A DNA stretch of 64,000 nt from Siphonobacter curvatus (GTDB lineage: Bacteria; Bacteroidota; Bacteroidia; Cytophagales; Spirosomataceae): positions 2,418,001-2,482,000 of the forward strand of contig NZ_PTRA01000001.1 of assembly GCF_002943425.1 (NCBI RefSeq). The letters run 5' to 3'. Below, in pieces: positions 34,526-44,064 of this stretch. The translations under genes and the position numbers were made by a program. The notes under the pieces are model-generated. The model worked only from the letters and a program-made list of their open reading frames with translations, ran no database searches and was not told where the DNA came from. Position 1 is the first letter of the stretch. Every line of letters starts with the position of its first letter.

Positions 34526-36949
34526 CTAAATCTTCACTTCAAACGGAATAATCAACTTAAAGCTCAAATTCCGGCCCATATTGAATACCCCAGCTCGACC
34601 CGTTCGTGGATTGACTTCCAGGTATTTCAAACGACTTTGGTGTGACTGATACGCTACATCAAAAACGTTATTAGCCGAGAAGTAGAAGGATGCCAGCGTT
34701 CGTTTGTTTTTCGTTACGATGTCCGTACCCAATCCGATATTCACGAGTTGGTACCCCGGTGTCGCGGTTTCCGTACCGTAAGCAGCCAGAAAGCGATTCT
34801 GTTTCTGCGTTACTTCCAGATCCACGGTCAGGTACAGATTCCGTAGAAAATCCCGGTACCGATCTTTCGTCAGTTTTACCTGCGAAATCCAGCGGGGAGC
34901 GGGCATGAACGGCAAATATTTAGCTTCCTCTTCGCGGGCCGAGAGATTGTCCCCGAATACCGCTGAGTAACTCTGCGTAATACTAAACCAGCGAGCCGCC
35001 TGCGGATTGAACGTTACCGTACCTTCCATACCCCGAAGCCGGGCATTGCCCTGAGCGTAGCGGTAAATGGGAACGTTGCCATTGTACAGCGTATCTTGAC
35101 CGTTGGGTTTCTGTACCCGTTCGGAGTACGTGTAGTTTTGAATCGAGTTCTGGAAGACGCTCAGATCCACGTACCAGTTTTTGTCTTCGTACGTCAATCC
35201 TAAATCGCCCTGATAGGCCACTTCCGGCACGGCGTCGAGCTTACCGATTTCATAGCGGAAGGTCCCGGCGTGAATGCCGTTTGACGAAAGCTCGGGTACA
35301 GTAGGTGCCCGAAAACCCCGCGAACCATTCACCCGTACGGCTAATTTTTCGGTCAGGTTATACACGCCACCTAGACTGGCCGATACGTTCTGGTAGTTTT
35401 TATCAAAGCCCGCAAAACGCTCACTGCCCGCACCCTGCGGCGTTACCTGGAAATTACCGTCCGGATCAATGTATAGTTTGCCAATGTCGAGTAAGCGAAT
35501 GTCATACCGCACCCCGCCGGAAAGCTTCAGCCGATCGTAGCTCTTCTTGGCGAACAGGAATACACCGTTGTCGAAGAGGTTGTAGTTCGGATACAGTACC
35601 TGAAAACCCTGATTGTCCAATCGCTGGAACATCCCGTTGGTACCGACGTTCACCTCCCAGTTATTCTTGGCCGCGAAGTTGTACCGCACATCGTAGTAAT
35701 TGGTGTACAGGTACAAGTCCAGTTGCGACTCCCAAGGACGGGTCACATCTCCGTACTCGCTACGGCGGTTTCGGGCCATACTCACGACCGCCGTAGCTGA
35801 TGAGCCATTGGCGAAATTGACCAGGTTATTCCAGGAAAGTTTTTCGTTAATGAGCTTTTGCGAGTTGTACGGAATGAAATTGCGACTGTTGAGTTCGTCA
35901 TTCGTAACCGGTCGGTCTACTACTTCGCCGATCCCATTAACGCTCGCCGTTGTAAAGCGCCCCGACGCATCGCGGGTACCATTGATGATGTTGTATTTCT
36001 GGAACGTCCGCAGGAAGTGAATGCGGGAATAACCCCACTTTTTATTTAAACCAAAATAGCCGTTGAAATTGATTGGCTCGGTAAAATTGGAGGCGAACAC
36101 GCGATCGTCGTACGCATTGCGGTAATTCTTGGTGGACTTTGTTGAAGCCTGAGCCAGCCAGACAAATCCGTTTTTGTTGCCCGCGATCTGAGCCGAGATT
36201 CCGTAGAGATTATTATTCGTCTGATAGTTACTCAGGATTCGACCCACCATTTTGCCTTCCTCGATCGGACGCGGCGACAATACGGACATTACGCCTCCTA
36301 ACCCATCGGAACCGTACATTAGTGAACCGGCTCCTCGGATGATTTCGTAACGATCAATCGAATACTCATCAATCTGGATGCTGTGCTCTTCACCCCACTG
36401 GTTATCCTCCTGCCGTACGCCGTCGTGCATGGTAATTACCCGGTTGAAGCCCAACCCCCGAATGATGGGCTTACTCAGCCCCGCTCCAGTCGATACCTGC
36501 GACATGCCGGGTAGTTTAGCCACGGCATCGATCAGGTTGGTCGAAGACTGCTGTAATAACCGCAACTGCGTAATGGCTGCAATCGGAATGGGGCTTTCCT
36601 TGATTACTGTTTTCGTGGATGATCCCGAAACAATCACTTCTTCGAGCGACTGAGCGGCGTTTTCCATCACAAAATCCTTAGTCGTTGCACCATCCACGGT
36701 CACTTTTTCAATCACCGTCCGGTGGGATACGTAGCTAACCTGCACCGTAAACGTGCCCTTGGGCAGATTAGAGATTTTGTAGGCACCGTTTACGTCGGAA
36801 GTGGCTCCCACGCGTAATTCCGGAATGTATACCGTCGCACCCACGACGGTTTCGTTATCTTCCCGGTGAATCACTTTACCGGAAAGGGTATTCTGAGCAA
36901 ACAGGCTTCCTGAAAGCAGAAAGCAGAAGAAGAAGAAAATATTTTTCAT
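34526..36949 (-). CDS. TonB-dependent outer-membrane receptor
   Basis: 807 residues. After signal peptide MKNIFFFFCFLLSGSLFA come a CarboxypepD_reg-like domain (about 20-105, LSGKVIHREDNETVVGATVYIPE), the plug (about 115-240, ending SLMYGSDGLGGVMSVLSPRP) and a 22-strand-type barrel to the C-terminus, which ends in an aromatic-hydrophobic strand (FNMGRNLSFKLIIPFEVKI). The plug includes an Asp/Glu/His-rich loop, DGVRQEDNQWGEEHS. It imports a ligand with TonB-ExbBD energy; there is no SusD partner, so it is of the siderophore/metal/vitamin class and not SusC. I chose ATG at 36947-36949. The His-rich gene at 37158 lies upstream on the same strand. Confidence 0.93.
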   Translation of the reverse strand: MKNIFFFFCFLLSGSLFAQNTLSGKVIHREDNETVVGATVYIPELRVGATSDVNGAYKISNLPKGTFTVQVSYVSHRTVIEKVTVDGATTKDFVMENAAQSLEEVIVSGSSTKTVIKESPIPIAAITQLRLLQQSSTNLIDAVAKLPGMSQVSTGAGLSKPIIRGLGFNRVITMHDGVRQEDNQWGEEHSIQIDEYSIDRYEIIRGAGSLMYGSDGLGGVMSVLSPRPIEEGKMVGRILSNYQTNNNLYGISAQIAGNKNGFVWLAQASTKSTKNYRNAYDDRVFASNFTEPINFNGYFGLNKKWGYSRIHFLRTFQKYNIINGTRDASGRFTTASVNGIGEVVDRPVTNDELNSRNFIPYNSQKLINEKLSWNNLVNFANGSSATAVVSMARNRRSEYGDVTRPWESQLDLYLYTNYYDVRYNFAAKNNWEVNVGTNGMFQRLDNQGFQVLYPNYNLFDNGVFLFAKKSYDRLKLSGGVRYDIRLLDIGKLYIDPDGNFQVTPQGAGSERFAGFDKNYQNVSASLGGVYNLTEKLAVRVNGSRGFRAPTVPELSSNGIHAGTFRYEIGKLDAVPEVAYQGDLGLTYEDKNWYVDLSVFQNSIQNYTYSERVQKPNGQDTLYNGNVPIYRYAQGNARLRGMEGTVTFNPQAARWFSITQSYSAVFGDNLSAREEEAKYLPFMPAPRWISQVKLTKDRYRDFLRNLYLTVDLEVTQKQNRFLAAYGTETATPGYQLVNIGLGTDIVTKNKRTLASFYFSANNVFDVAYQSHQSRLKYLEVNPRTGRAGVFNMGRNLSFKLIIPFEVKI

Positions 36950-37157
36950 CGAGTGTTTTTGCGGGAAAAATGGACCATACAGGCCTACGCACACCCCAAG
37001 GCATGGGAACTGCACGCGATGCTACCTGCTAGGATACAAAAAGAAAGAAAGGAGAAATCTTGGACTAAACTGACGTGCAAAGACATACGATCTCCTGCGG
37101 AGCCGGTACACCTCTACGTTAGGCCTGAATAGCCAACCATTTCGAAAATGAGTTACA

Positions 37158-37541
37158 CTAGGCCGCGGGTGGACCTCGGAGGGAGTAATAGAGGAATTCA
37201 CCAATCGGCGTAATTCCTTGGTAGAAAAGCGTAAAAACCGGACTTAATTCAATTTCCCAAGTCTGAAAATCAATCGATTCAACACTCGGCAGATCCAGTA
37301 CGGGATTGGACACCGCATCCAGTAACAGCAACTCCAGTGACGTGTGGGAGTTGGGCTGAATGGGCCCTTTCGTCTTCGATCGGAAGGGGTGAGCGTGAGA
37401 AATAATCCGTCCATCGGCCAGTCGGTGCCCGTGCCGGAACACTACGCCATTGACGAGCATTACCGTAAACAGGCCGAGAAAAAATCTCGCGACCGTCAGC
37501 CGGTACAGGCTTCGCCAGGAAGATTGCGTAGTTACGTTCAC
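37158..37541 (-). CDS. His-motif membrane protein, probable partner of the TonB receptor
   Basis: 127 residues. One transmembrane helix (about 16-33, TVARFFLGLFTVMLVNGV) is followed by a histidine cluster: His37 and His39 in FRHGHR, His49 and His51 in ISHAHPF, and His66 in NSHTSLEL. The remainder is hydrophilic and predicted to face the periplasm. I recall similar short 'HGH...SHAHPF...H' proteins next to TonB receptors in Bacteroidota, with a presumed metal-binding role. That is memory of a pattern and not a search result. The 208-bp gap to the receptor contains no terminator. Confidence 0.7.
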   Translation of the reverse strand: MNVTTQSSWRSLYRLTVARFFLGLFTVMLVNGVVFRHGHRLADGRIISHAHPFRSKTKGPIQPNSHTSLELLLLDAVSNPVLDLPSVESIDFQTWEIELSPVFTLFYQGITPIGEFLYYSLRGPPAA

Positions 37542-37683
37542 AGGGAAGGTTTCAAATCAGGGACGATGTGTTACAAAAATAGAAAAGCTTTTCATATTTG
37601 GTTTGTAGTTGAGGCTTAATAGTTGACTGTGGAAGGATTTTTTCGGATTTAGCTTCGACTACCGGATGAATGTATAGCGATTT

Positions 37684-39102
37684 ATGAAGAATACTATTTC
37701 CCTGATTATCCCTTTAATGCTGGGAACACTGATGGCAGGCATTGACAGCAGTATTGTGAATGTCTCCTTACCCACCATGAGTCGGGAGTTTGGGGTAAAC
37801 GTCGATGAGATTGAATGGGTCATTACCATTTACATGCTGGGCTTTTGTATTTTCATGCCCCTGACAAACTGGCTGCGATTGCGGATTGGTTTTTATAAAC
37901 TCTATCTGGGAAGCTTACTGCTGTTTATCTTAGGTTCGCTGGGCTGTGCCCTTTCCACTACCCTGCCCGAACTCATTACGGCCCGAGCCTTTCAGGCCTT
38001 CGGCGGGGGGTCGCTCTCTCCCACAGCCATGGCAATTTTGACAACCGTGTTTCCAGCTAACGAACGCGGTAAAGTCATGGGATGGTGGTCGCTGGGAGGC
38101 ATTACGGGTCCGGCGATCGGGCCTACGCTGGGTGGTTTGCTGACGGAATATTTCGGCTGGACTTCCATCTTCTACATTAACCTGCCCATTGGCATCCTGG
38201 CTATTGCACTGGCTATGCGGTCACTGAAGTTTCTAGACCGTAGTCGGGATACCAGCATTCATTTCGATCTGAGTGGTTTTGCTCTGTTTACGCTATTTAT
38301 TCTGCTGTTTCAGTTTGCCATTGCCCAGTTTTCCAGCCAAGGATTCGGGTCTTTGCAGGTATGGTTGCCTCTAGTGCTTTCCTTAGTAGCCCTGGGCGTA
38401 TTTATCAAACGCAGCTATCATCGGCCCGGAGCCTTATTTGATCTTAGCATTTTTGAGCGACCGACGTACGTGTACTGCGTGCTGATTACGGTACTTCGCT
38501 CTATCGCTCTGTTCGGTGGCTTATTTCTGTTACCGTTCTTACTCCAGGGTTATCTGAAATTTTCTGAACTGGAATCCGGACTGATGATTCTGCCCAACTC
38601 CATCATGATGGCGATTTTTACGCCACTCGCGGGGAATCTCTCGGATAAGTACGGCCCCAAACGTTTTGTCATGGCGGGGCTGGGACTGGTGGCTCTTTCC
38701 ATGTTCCTGTTCTCGCAAATCAATGAGCCCATGGTGTGGTATGTACTTCTCTCCATGATGATTCGGGGAATTGGACTGGGTCTCTTGATTACGCCGCTGA
38801 CCGCTACCGCCATGAATGCTGTACTCCCCAATCAGGTGACGCCCGCCTCTTCGGTGTATACGCTCATTCAGCAACTCAGTGGCTCTATCGGCATCGCTTT
38901 TAGCGGGATGATTCAGCAATTTATCTACCAGTATTACATCAGCCGGAATACGTCGGAAATGCTATCTGAACACTACTCCATTCAGTATGTATTCATGATT
39001 TCAGGGTCGCTGGTGGCTCTCGGTATTTTTATCGCTACCAAGTTGCCCCGGTATAAAGCCAAACTGCCGCAAAATAATGAGCAACTGTCAGTGAATCCTT
39101 AA
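37684..39102 (+). CDS. MFS transporter of the DHA2 (EmrB/QacA) family
   Basis: 472 residues with about 14 hydrophobic segments, which separates DHA2 from 12-helix MFS families. Seen: the first-helix motif MLGTLMAGIDSSIVNVSLPTM (D-x-T/S-I-V-N-V-A-L-P type), the loop 2-3 region LRLRIGFYKLYLGSL, antiporter motif C in GGITGPAIGPTLGGLL, and FGWTSIFYINLPIG. It exports drugs or other amphiphiles by proton antiport. There is no EmrA-like membrane-fusion gene next to it, so it should act as a single-component pump. It is divergent from the His-motif gene, and the start at 37684 follows an AT-rich leader. Confidence 0.93.
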   Translation: MKNTISLIIPLMLGTLMAGIDSSIVNVSLPTMSREFGVNVDEIEWVITIYMLGFCIFMPLTNWLRLRIGFYKLYLGSLLLFILGSLGCALSTTLPELITARAFQAFGGGSLSPTAMAILTTVFPANERGKVMGWWSLGGITGPAIGPTLGGLLTEYFGWTSIFYINLPIGILAIALAMRSLKFLDRSRDTSIHFDLSGFALFTLFILLFQFAIAQFSSQGFGSLQVWLPLVLSLVALGVFIKRSYHRPGALFDLSIFERPTYVYCVLITVLRSIALFGGLFLLPFLLQGYLKFSELESGLMILPNSIMMAIFTPLAGNLSDKYGPKRFVMAGLGLVALSMFLFSQINEPMVWYVLLSMMIRGIGLGLLITPLTATAMNAVLPNQVTPASSVYTLIQQLSGSIGIAFSGMIQQFIYQYYISRNTSEMLSEHYSIQYVFMISGSLVALGIFIATKLPRYKAKLPQNNEQLSVNP

Positions 39103-39145
39103 GCTTTCTAAATCAGTATGGATCACTCCACACTTAGCCCTTATC

Positions 39146-40609
39146 CTACAGTAAAGGTGAAATCATGCGGGCTACTTTTTCCAGCATTTTCTTCCAGACT
39201 GGTCGCTGTAGCCACTGACTAGGATCGAGCCGTTCAGCGTCCTGTATGTCTTCGTAAAAGATATTACGCAGGTATTCGGACACCTGAGCGTCGTAGAGAA
39301 AGGCGTTCACTTCGAAATTGAGTTCGAAACTTCGAAAATCCATATTGGCCGTTCCGATCGAAGACAGTAAGCCATCGGCCACGAGGGTCTTGGCGTGAAC
39401 GAAGCCCTTCTGGTACCGGTAAATTTCCACGCCTACCCGCAGCAAATCCTCGTAATACGACTGAGCGGCCGTATTGACCAGCCAGGAATCCGAAATGCCC
39501 GGTACGAGTAATTTGATTTTTACACCACTCAAAGCCGCCACAATCAGGGCATCCAGCAGACTGTCTCCCGGTATGAAATAAGGCGTCGTAATCAGGATTT
39601 CGTTTCGGGCCAGATTAATCGCCTGTAACAGCGAAAAGAGAATACTGGGCTGAACGGAATCGGGACCGCTGGAAGCAATCTGTACCAGAGCGTTCGTCTG
39701 TGACGCTTCGGGTTCACAGAAAAACTCGGGTTCGGGCATGAGCGATTGTCCGGCACAAAAATTCCAGTCGCAGAGAAAAATATACTGTAAATAGTACGTC
39801 CCCGGTCCGTCGATTCGCAGATGCGTATCTCGCCAGTACAGCTTATTTGAATTGGGGTTTTGATACCGATCCGAGATATTAATTCCCCCGGTAAAAGCCG
39901 TACTCCCGTCAATCACAATAATTTTCCGGTGATTGCGGTAATTCAGTCGGTTGGCTAGAGCGATGAATATAATACGGTAAAAGGGATACGCCTCCACGCC
40001 CGCCGCCCGCAGTTCCGGTACCAATGTGCGGCGAATGGAGCGGCTACCAAAATCATCATAAATAAATCGAACCTGTACACCCTGTCGGGCTTTTTCGATC
40101 AGCACGTCCTTGATCGCATTTCCAATGGTATCATCCTCAAAAATGTAGTACTCGATGTGAATGTGATGCCTGGCTGCCCGCAAGGCTTTCAGAATTTCAG
40201 GAAATGTTTCTTCACCGTTGCGAAGGACTTTGATGTCATTGTTAGCCGTTAACGGACTGATGTTATCGTTGAGAAGTAAATACGCCAGTTCGCGGTACTG
40301 CTGCACGGCCTCATGGTCCGTTTCGAGGTTATTACGGGTAACCCGGGTTATCTGAGCGTAGAGCTTCTTGAGGAGTTGATCATCGTCGAAAAGTTTCTTA
40401 CTGTACAGACTACGGGTCCGATAGTTCAGTCCTACCGAGAAGTATAGAATCATGCCGACAACGGGCAGAAAAACCGTTAAGAGCAGATACGCCAGCGTTT
40501 TCGTACTGGTCCGGGTGTCATAAATGATGCGTACACAAGTGGCAGCTACGATCAAACCGTAGATTAATTCGCCAATGAGCAGCCAGTCAATTTCTTCCAG
40601 TAAGGTCAT
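39146..40609 (-). CDS. cls: Cardiolipin synthase
   Basis: 487 residues. Two N-terminal transmembrane helices (about 10-30 and 38-60) precede two phospholipase D domains with intact HKD motifs: His227-x-Lys229-(x4)-Asp234 in NHRKIIVIDG, and His405-x-Lys407-(x4)-Asp412 in VHAKTLVADG, followed by GTANMD. It joins two phosphatidylglycerol molecules, or PG and PE, into cardiolipin in the inner membrane. The length and helices fit ClsA/Cls of other bacteria. Its start lies two bases after the stop of the YdjM-like gene, so the two form a tight operon. Confidence 0.95.
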   Translation of the reverse strand: MTLLEEIDWLLIGELIYGLIVAATCVRIIYDTRTSTKTLAYLLLTVFLPVVGMILYFSVGLNYRTRSLYSKKLFDDDQLLKKLYAQITRVTRNNLETDHEAVQQYRELAYLLLNDNISPLTANNDIKVLRNGEETFPEILKALRAARHHIHIEYYIFEDDTIGNAIKDVLIEKARQGVQVRFIYDDFGSRSIRRTLVPELRAAGVEAYPFYRIIFIALANRLNYRNHRKIIVIDGSTAFTGGINISDRYQNPNSNKLYWRDTHLRIDGPGTYYLQYIFLCDWNFCAGQSLMPEPEFFCEPEASQTNALVQIASSGPDSVQPSILFSLLQAINLARNEILITTPYFIPGDSLLDALIVAALSGVKIKLLVPGISDSWLVNTAAQSYYEDLLRVGVEIYRYQKGFVHAKTLVADGLLSSIGTANMDFRSFELNFEVNAFLYDAQVSEYLRNIFYEDIQDAERLDPSQWLQRPVWKKMLEKVARMISPLL

Positions 40610-40611
40610 AC

Positions 40612-41628
40612 TTAATACTTCTCAAGGTTACCCGTTTCGCCCTTGATCCGGCGGAACATTTGCTGAACGCTCTTCCAGGTCCAGCCCGTAAAGCGGCCCC
40701 GCTGCATGACCAGCCGATTGTCGTAACCGGGTGTCAGGTAAAAATGAAAGGCGAATTCGGCGTCTGGATTTTCCCAGCCCCGAATCTGTCCAAACCGCAG
40801 AACGTTGAATTGCAGGACCGATTCCTTACGGCTCACGGTATAAAACCCCCGTGAAAAATATTTCAAATTCTGGACTTGTGCATTTTCATGGGTCAGTAAT
40901 TCTTCTCCTTTCGGTACGTAATGAAAAGCCGTTTGCCCCCGATCCCATACGGAACGATATCCCAGTTGATAGTCCGCACCACTTTTTGCCACGGCGTACC
41001 AGAGTAAGCCATTGAAAGGCGTAGGCGTGGTGAAATAATCGCTGTACGGCAAATGCTGAGCTGTCAGAGAGGCTTCGATTTCTTCGTTGATGCGTCGCTT
41101 GTGCTCAATCGTCCACAGCGTGTACAAACCGCAGGGAATCAGTCCTGCCAGCAACCATACCCGACGACTGGCGGCTTCCGGCCGTAATTGCCAGAGGGCT
41201 ATACTCGCCACTACCAGTGAAAGCGTAAACAGGGGATCAATTACGTATAAAAGATTGAATGTCAATCGTTGCGAACTAAAGGGTTCGAGAATACCCGTTC
41301 CGTAGGAATTGCACAAATCCAGCAGATCATGCAGCAGTAGTTGAAGTACCCCAAATCCGTACAGGCGAAGGAAAGAGACTTGCGGATAAAACCTTCGAAT
41401 CAGCCCCGCCAGCAAAGCCGGTAACAGAAACGCAACAACCAGCGAGTGGGTGATTCCCCGGTGTACCAGCAGGTTTTCAGCGGGTGATAACCAGAGACTC
41501 GTTACCGAATCGATATCGGGCAGGTTTTGAGCAATTGCTCCCCAGAGTAGAGCCTTCTTACCTATTTTTTTGGTTAAAATCGCTTCGCCCACACAAGCTC
41601 CGATGGTAATATGGGTCAGTGTATCCAT
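40612..41628 (-). CDS. YdjM-like membrane-bound metal-dependent hydrolase
   Basis: 338 residues. The N-terminal signature is that of the DUF457/YdjM family: MDTLTHITIG with His6, LPDID with Asp38 and Asp40, and HRGITHS with His56 and His61, together a probable metal site. Five or so hydrophobic segments follow up to about residue 170, then a soluble domain of 160 residues rich in aromatic residues. It is expected in the inner membrane. E. coli YdjM is LexA-regulated, and the substrate of the family is unknown. I chose ATG at 41626-41628; the frame to 41655 adds nine residues before the signature. Two bases separate it from cls. Confidence 0.9.
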   Translation of the reverse strand: MDTLTHITIGACVGEAILTKKIGKKALLWGAIAQNLPDIDSVTSLWLSPAENLLVHRGITHSLVVAFLLPALLAGLIRRFYPQVSFLRLYGFGVLQLLLHDLLDLCNSYGTGILEPFSSQRLTFNLLYVIDPLFTLSLVVASIALWQLRPEAASRRVWLLAGLIPCGLYTLWTIEHKRRINEEIEASLTAQHLPYSDYFTTPTPFNGLLWYAVAKSGADYQLGYRSVWDRGQTAFHYVPKGEELLTHENAQVQNLKYFSRGFYTVSRKESVLQFNVLRFGQIRGWENPDAEFAFHFYLTPGYDNRLVMQRGRFTGWTWKSVQQMFRRIKGETGNLEKY

Positions 41629-41697
41629 GGGAAAGGGGTAGTTCAATTCCCTCATATAAAGAGGTGTGGGAAGGAAATTGTTTCGGGAGTTGGGCTT

Positions 41698-41814
41698 GAG
41701 GTTTGATTAGGTTTGAAGTTTGAAAAGCGTTCCATGGGTTCAATACCATTAGCCCCGTATGCAATGCGGGGAACATGCATCGACAGGAACCTGCCAACTT
41801 TAGACTAATCAAAC
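41698..41814. repeat. Inverted-repeat locus G (holds a REP-like element)
   Basis: GTTTGATTAG (41701-41710) is matched exactly by CTAATCAAAC (41805-41814). The left arm consists of GGTTTGA-type units of 7 to 10 nt. REP-like copy 2 (41753-41771) lies in the loop. Confidence 0.7.
41738..41771. repeat. REP-like hairpin, copy 2
   Basis: GGTTCAATACCATTAG precedes CCCCGTAT-GCA-ATGCGGGG (41753-41771), the same hairpin and near-identical flank as at 29588-29619, with one G-T pair in the stem. The first hairpin of copy 1 is decayed here; only GGTTCAA remains. Confidence 0.75.
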
Positions 41815-41856
41815 CCGATCATACGTCAAACCACATACCAAAGAAACTGGCGTAAA

Positions 41857-41890
41857 AAAAGACGCTATTCCCGAAGGAACAGCGTCTTTT
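41857..41890 (-). terminator. Terminator after the M14 pair
   Basis: AAAAGACGCT (41857-41866) pairs with AGCGTCTTTT (41881-41890), and TTCC-CGAA-GGAA continues inside. The minus strand ends in a T-run, fitting the M14 gene that ends at 42028. Confidence 0.85.
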
Positions 41891-41898
41891 GTAAAGTA

Positions 41899-42006
41899 TC
41901 AGGTTTGAGAAAGGTTTGATTCGTTTAAAGTTTGAGTCGGGGAAGGTTCACACTCCATGAATCGGGAATTTAAACCTCAAACCCTTTCAAACTACTCAAA
42001 CCTGAA
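41899..42006. repeat. Inverted-repeat locus H (after the M14 gene)
   Basis: TCAGGTTTGAG (41899-41909) is matched exactly by CTCAAACCTGA (41995-42005). Further GTTTGA/TCAAAC units continue on both arms with spacings of 7 to 11 nt. It fills the space between the terminator and the stop codon of the gene ending at 42028. Confidence 0.75.
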
Positions 42007-42027
42007 ACTTCCCTCAAACCATCCCTA

Positions 42028-43821
42028 CTACTTCTTCGTAAAACTGCCCGAAGCCGTCGTCAGGCCACCTTTCTGGCTGTTGACTTCGATATTCCAGTTC
42101 GCCGGGTTTCCTTTCACAATCCAGCGAAGGCGAACGTAACCCATTCCCGGAATGTTGGCGACCTCCAGCGTTTGTGGGTTGAGTTTCTGCTCTTTGTAGC
42201 TTTCAAAAGCCGGGTTAGAACCGTATCCGTAACCACTTCCATCGGGATTCGTCATTTGCAGACCACTGACCACCTGAGCCTCTTTGAGAGTGATGTAATC
42301 AGGCAGGTTGATTTTGTTTTTCACATCAAACGACGAGTGTGTAGGAATAATCCGGCTATTGGTAATCGTGGCTGTAATTTCCGTCAGACCATTGCCCAGC
42401 TCTTTCTTCGCGACTTCCTTCACCTCGATTTTAGGCATCTGGTTGGCGTGGAAAATCGTGAAAGCCGCATTACGGTGGCCATCCGTTTCGAGGATAAAGC
42501 CGGGGTGGTTCCGAATGTAATTTTTCTTGAATCCACCGATTTCAATGTCGCCGTACTGCGGGTGTTTGAAGGGTTTCCAGTCCACAAAGGCATCACCGTG
42601 TAGCAGTAATCGGTCAAAATCGTACGGTTCCGTATTGGGAGCGTTCCGTAGTTCATTGGCTTCGCCTTTTTTGTTGAAATACAGATAGGACGTCCACAAT
42701 TCATTCGAGAACATGAAAATTCCACGACCCAGAGCAAACCAGTCGATTTCTCCGCCGTATACCGTATACAGAATTTTGTGAATGGCTCCGTACTGGTAGG
42801 TTGGGATCATTTTCTCGCCCGTTTTGCCCAAGTAATCGTATACCTGCACGTCAGCGGGATCGTAATGTACGTCGTCTTCCGCCGCACCGGGACCGCGTAA
42901 AAACATCCCGCTATAGTTGTGGTAACTCTGAGCCCCGGCAATGTTGGGGTGCTTCATCACCCATTCCATAATCACTCGCGGCTCGGGCAAACTAAACGGA
43001 TATTTATAAGCTCCACCCTGAATGTAATCGGGCTGCCAGTTCCAGGCCCAGTCGCGGTTCGGATCGTAGCTACCGGGACGGTCTTCGTTGACGAGGCCAT
43101 CACCGTCGTTATCAAGGCCTTCGATCCCGAGCATTTCGTACTCACCTGCTTCATCGGGTTTTGCCGGAATCAGCATCCGGGGATCTTCGGGGTTTACTTT
43201 CAAACGACCATAGGGAGATTTCCGACGCATCATCGTAATCTCACCATCGCCGTCGAGATCATCGAAATTATCCTCGTCGACCAGTCCATCGCCGTCATCG
43301 TCAATCGGTGTCATACCCGAGCGGGGTGTGTTGGCCGTGTTCGGCTTGTAGATGAAATCCTCGCGGGCATCGGGGTTAATCGTCGGAGCGAAATAAAAGG
43401 TTTTATCCCGTAGCAATTCCTTGATAAACTGATTGTTGGCGTGGTTTTCGGTCAGGTACCAAGCCGCGTACAGAGCCATTTCTGAGCCCTGTAATTCATT
43501 GGAGTGAATGTTGGCATCCGTCCAGAAAGCGGGCTTCTGCGTATCGCTTTTGCCAGACTTCAGGTCCGTTATCGTCAATACATACAGGTCGCGACCCTGC
43601 TGCGATTTACCGATGGTTTCGAGTTTCGCCAGATTCGGGTACGCTTTCACCATGCGTTGCATGATGTCAACGAGACCTTTGTAGTCGTAGTACCGGTTCC
43701 AGGCAACCTGTACTTTCGGATTGGGCGGCGTACCAATAGCCCGAATGCCGATGGGATCTTTCTGCTGAGCCAGCACCGATACGCCCGACAGCAGCAGCGA
43801 AAGGGTTAAAATTTTCTTCAT
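42028..43821 (-). CDS. Secreted M14-family carboxypeptidase with Ca-binding-like inserts
   Basis: 597 residues with signal peptide MKKILTLSLLLSGVSVLA. Catalytic residues are intact: His106 and Glu109 in NIHSNE, Asn255-Arg256 in DPNRDW, third ligand His301 in SYHNYSG, and a general base Glu374 in FMFSNELW. Between the second and third blocks are acidic loops typical of EF-hand/dockerin calcium sites: DDDGDGLVDED (174-184), DLDGDGEI (188-195) and DNDGDGLVNED (237-247). The C-terminal 150 residues are beta-rich. It is a periplasmic or surface metallo-carboxypeptidase. The upstream gene on the same strand (44065-45771) is a paralogue without these catalytic residues. I chose ATG at 43819-43821. 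Confidence 0.93.
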   Translation of the reverse strand: MKKILTLSLLLSGVSVLAQQKDPIGIRAIGTPPNPKVQVAWNRYYDYKGLVDIMQRMVKAYPNLAKLETIGKSQQGRDLYVLTITDLKSGKSDTQKPAFWTDANIHSNELQGSEMALYAAWYLTENHANNQFIKELLRDKTFYFAPTINPDAREDFIYKPNTANTPRSGMTPIDDDGDGLVDEDNFDDLDGDGEITMMRRKSPYGRLKVNPEDPRMLIPAKPDEAGEYEMLGIEGLDNDGDGLVNEDRPGSYDPNRDWAWNWQPDYIQGGAYKYPFSLPEPRVIMEWVMKHPNIAGAQSYHNYSGMFLRGPGAAEDDVHYDPADVQVYDYLGKTGEKMIPTYQYGAIHKILYTVYGGEIDWFALGRGIFMFSNELWTSYLYFNKKGEANELRNAPNTEPYDFDRLLLHGDAFVDWKPFKHPQYGDIEIGGFKKNYIRNHPGFILETDGHRNAAFTIFHANQMPKIEVKEVAKKELGNGLTEITATITNSRIIPTHSSFDVKNKINLPDYITLKEAQVVSGLQMTNPDGSGYGYGSNPAFESYKEQKLNPQTLEVANIPGMGYVRLRWIVKGNPANWNIEVNSQKGGLTTASGSFTKK

Positions 43822-43866
43822 GGAAATAGCGTATGAATGGAGAAGTGCTTGTCTGGATTTGACTGC

Positions 43867-44056
43867 GTTTCTAGTTTGCGTACGTTTTTGGTTTAAATGG
43901 GTTTCTAGTTTGATACGGTTTGAAGGCTTATTCAAGCGTAGATCATACCACACTTCCTTTTACTTCATCCTACCTTTTCAAACATGAACAAACCCTTTTT
44001 CAAACTACCTGAAACCAACTTAAACCTTCTCAAACGCTAGTCAAACCGCCGCAAAC
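43867..44056. repeat. Long inverted-repeat locus I (between the two M14 genes)
   Basis: The left arm, 43867-43927, is built of GTTT-headed units alternating 7 and 10 nt (GTTTCTA, then GTTTGCGTAC). The right arm, 43979-44056, has AAAC-headed units of about 10-12 nt. The best match is 43891-43913 with 44000-44025. It lies 46 bp beyond the start of the downstream gene and nine bases from the stop of the upstream gene. Confidence 0.75.
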
Positions 44057-44064
44057 GCCCCTCC

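Larger units (their letters stand above)
41629..42027. other. Intergenic region with repeats and a terminator
   Basis: 399 bases with no gene, between the YdjM-like start and the M14 stop. It contains heptad-like locus G with REP-like copy 2 inside its loop, a terminator (41857-41890) and locus H (41899-42006). These are listed separately. Confidence 0.75.

Noticed and set aside
36950-37157. Possible riboswitch upstream of the TonB receptor
   Set aside because: I looked for cobalamin and other common riboswitch cores and found no conserved boxes or plausible pairing.
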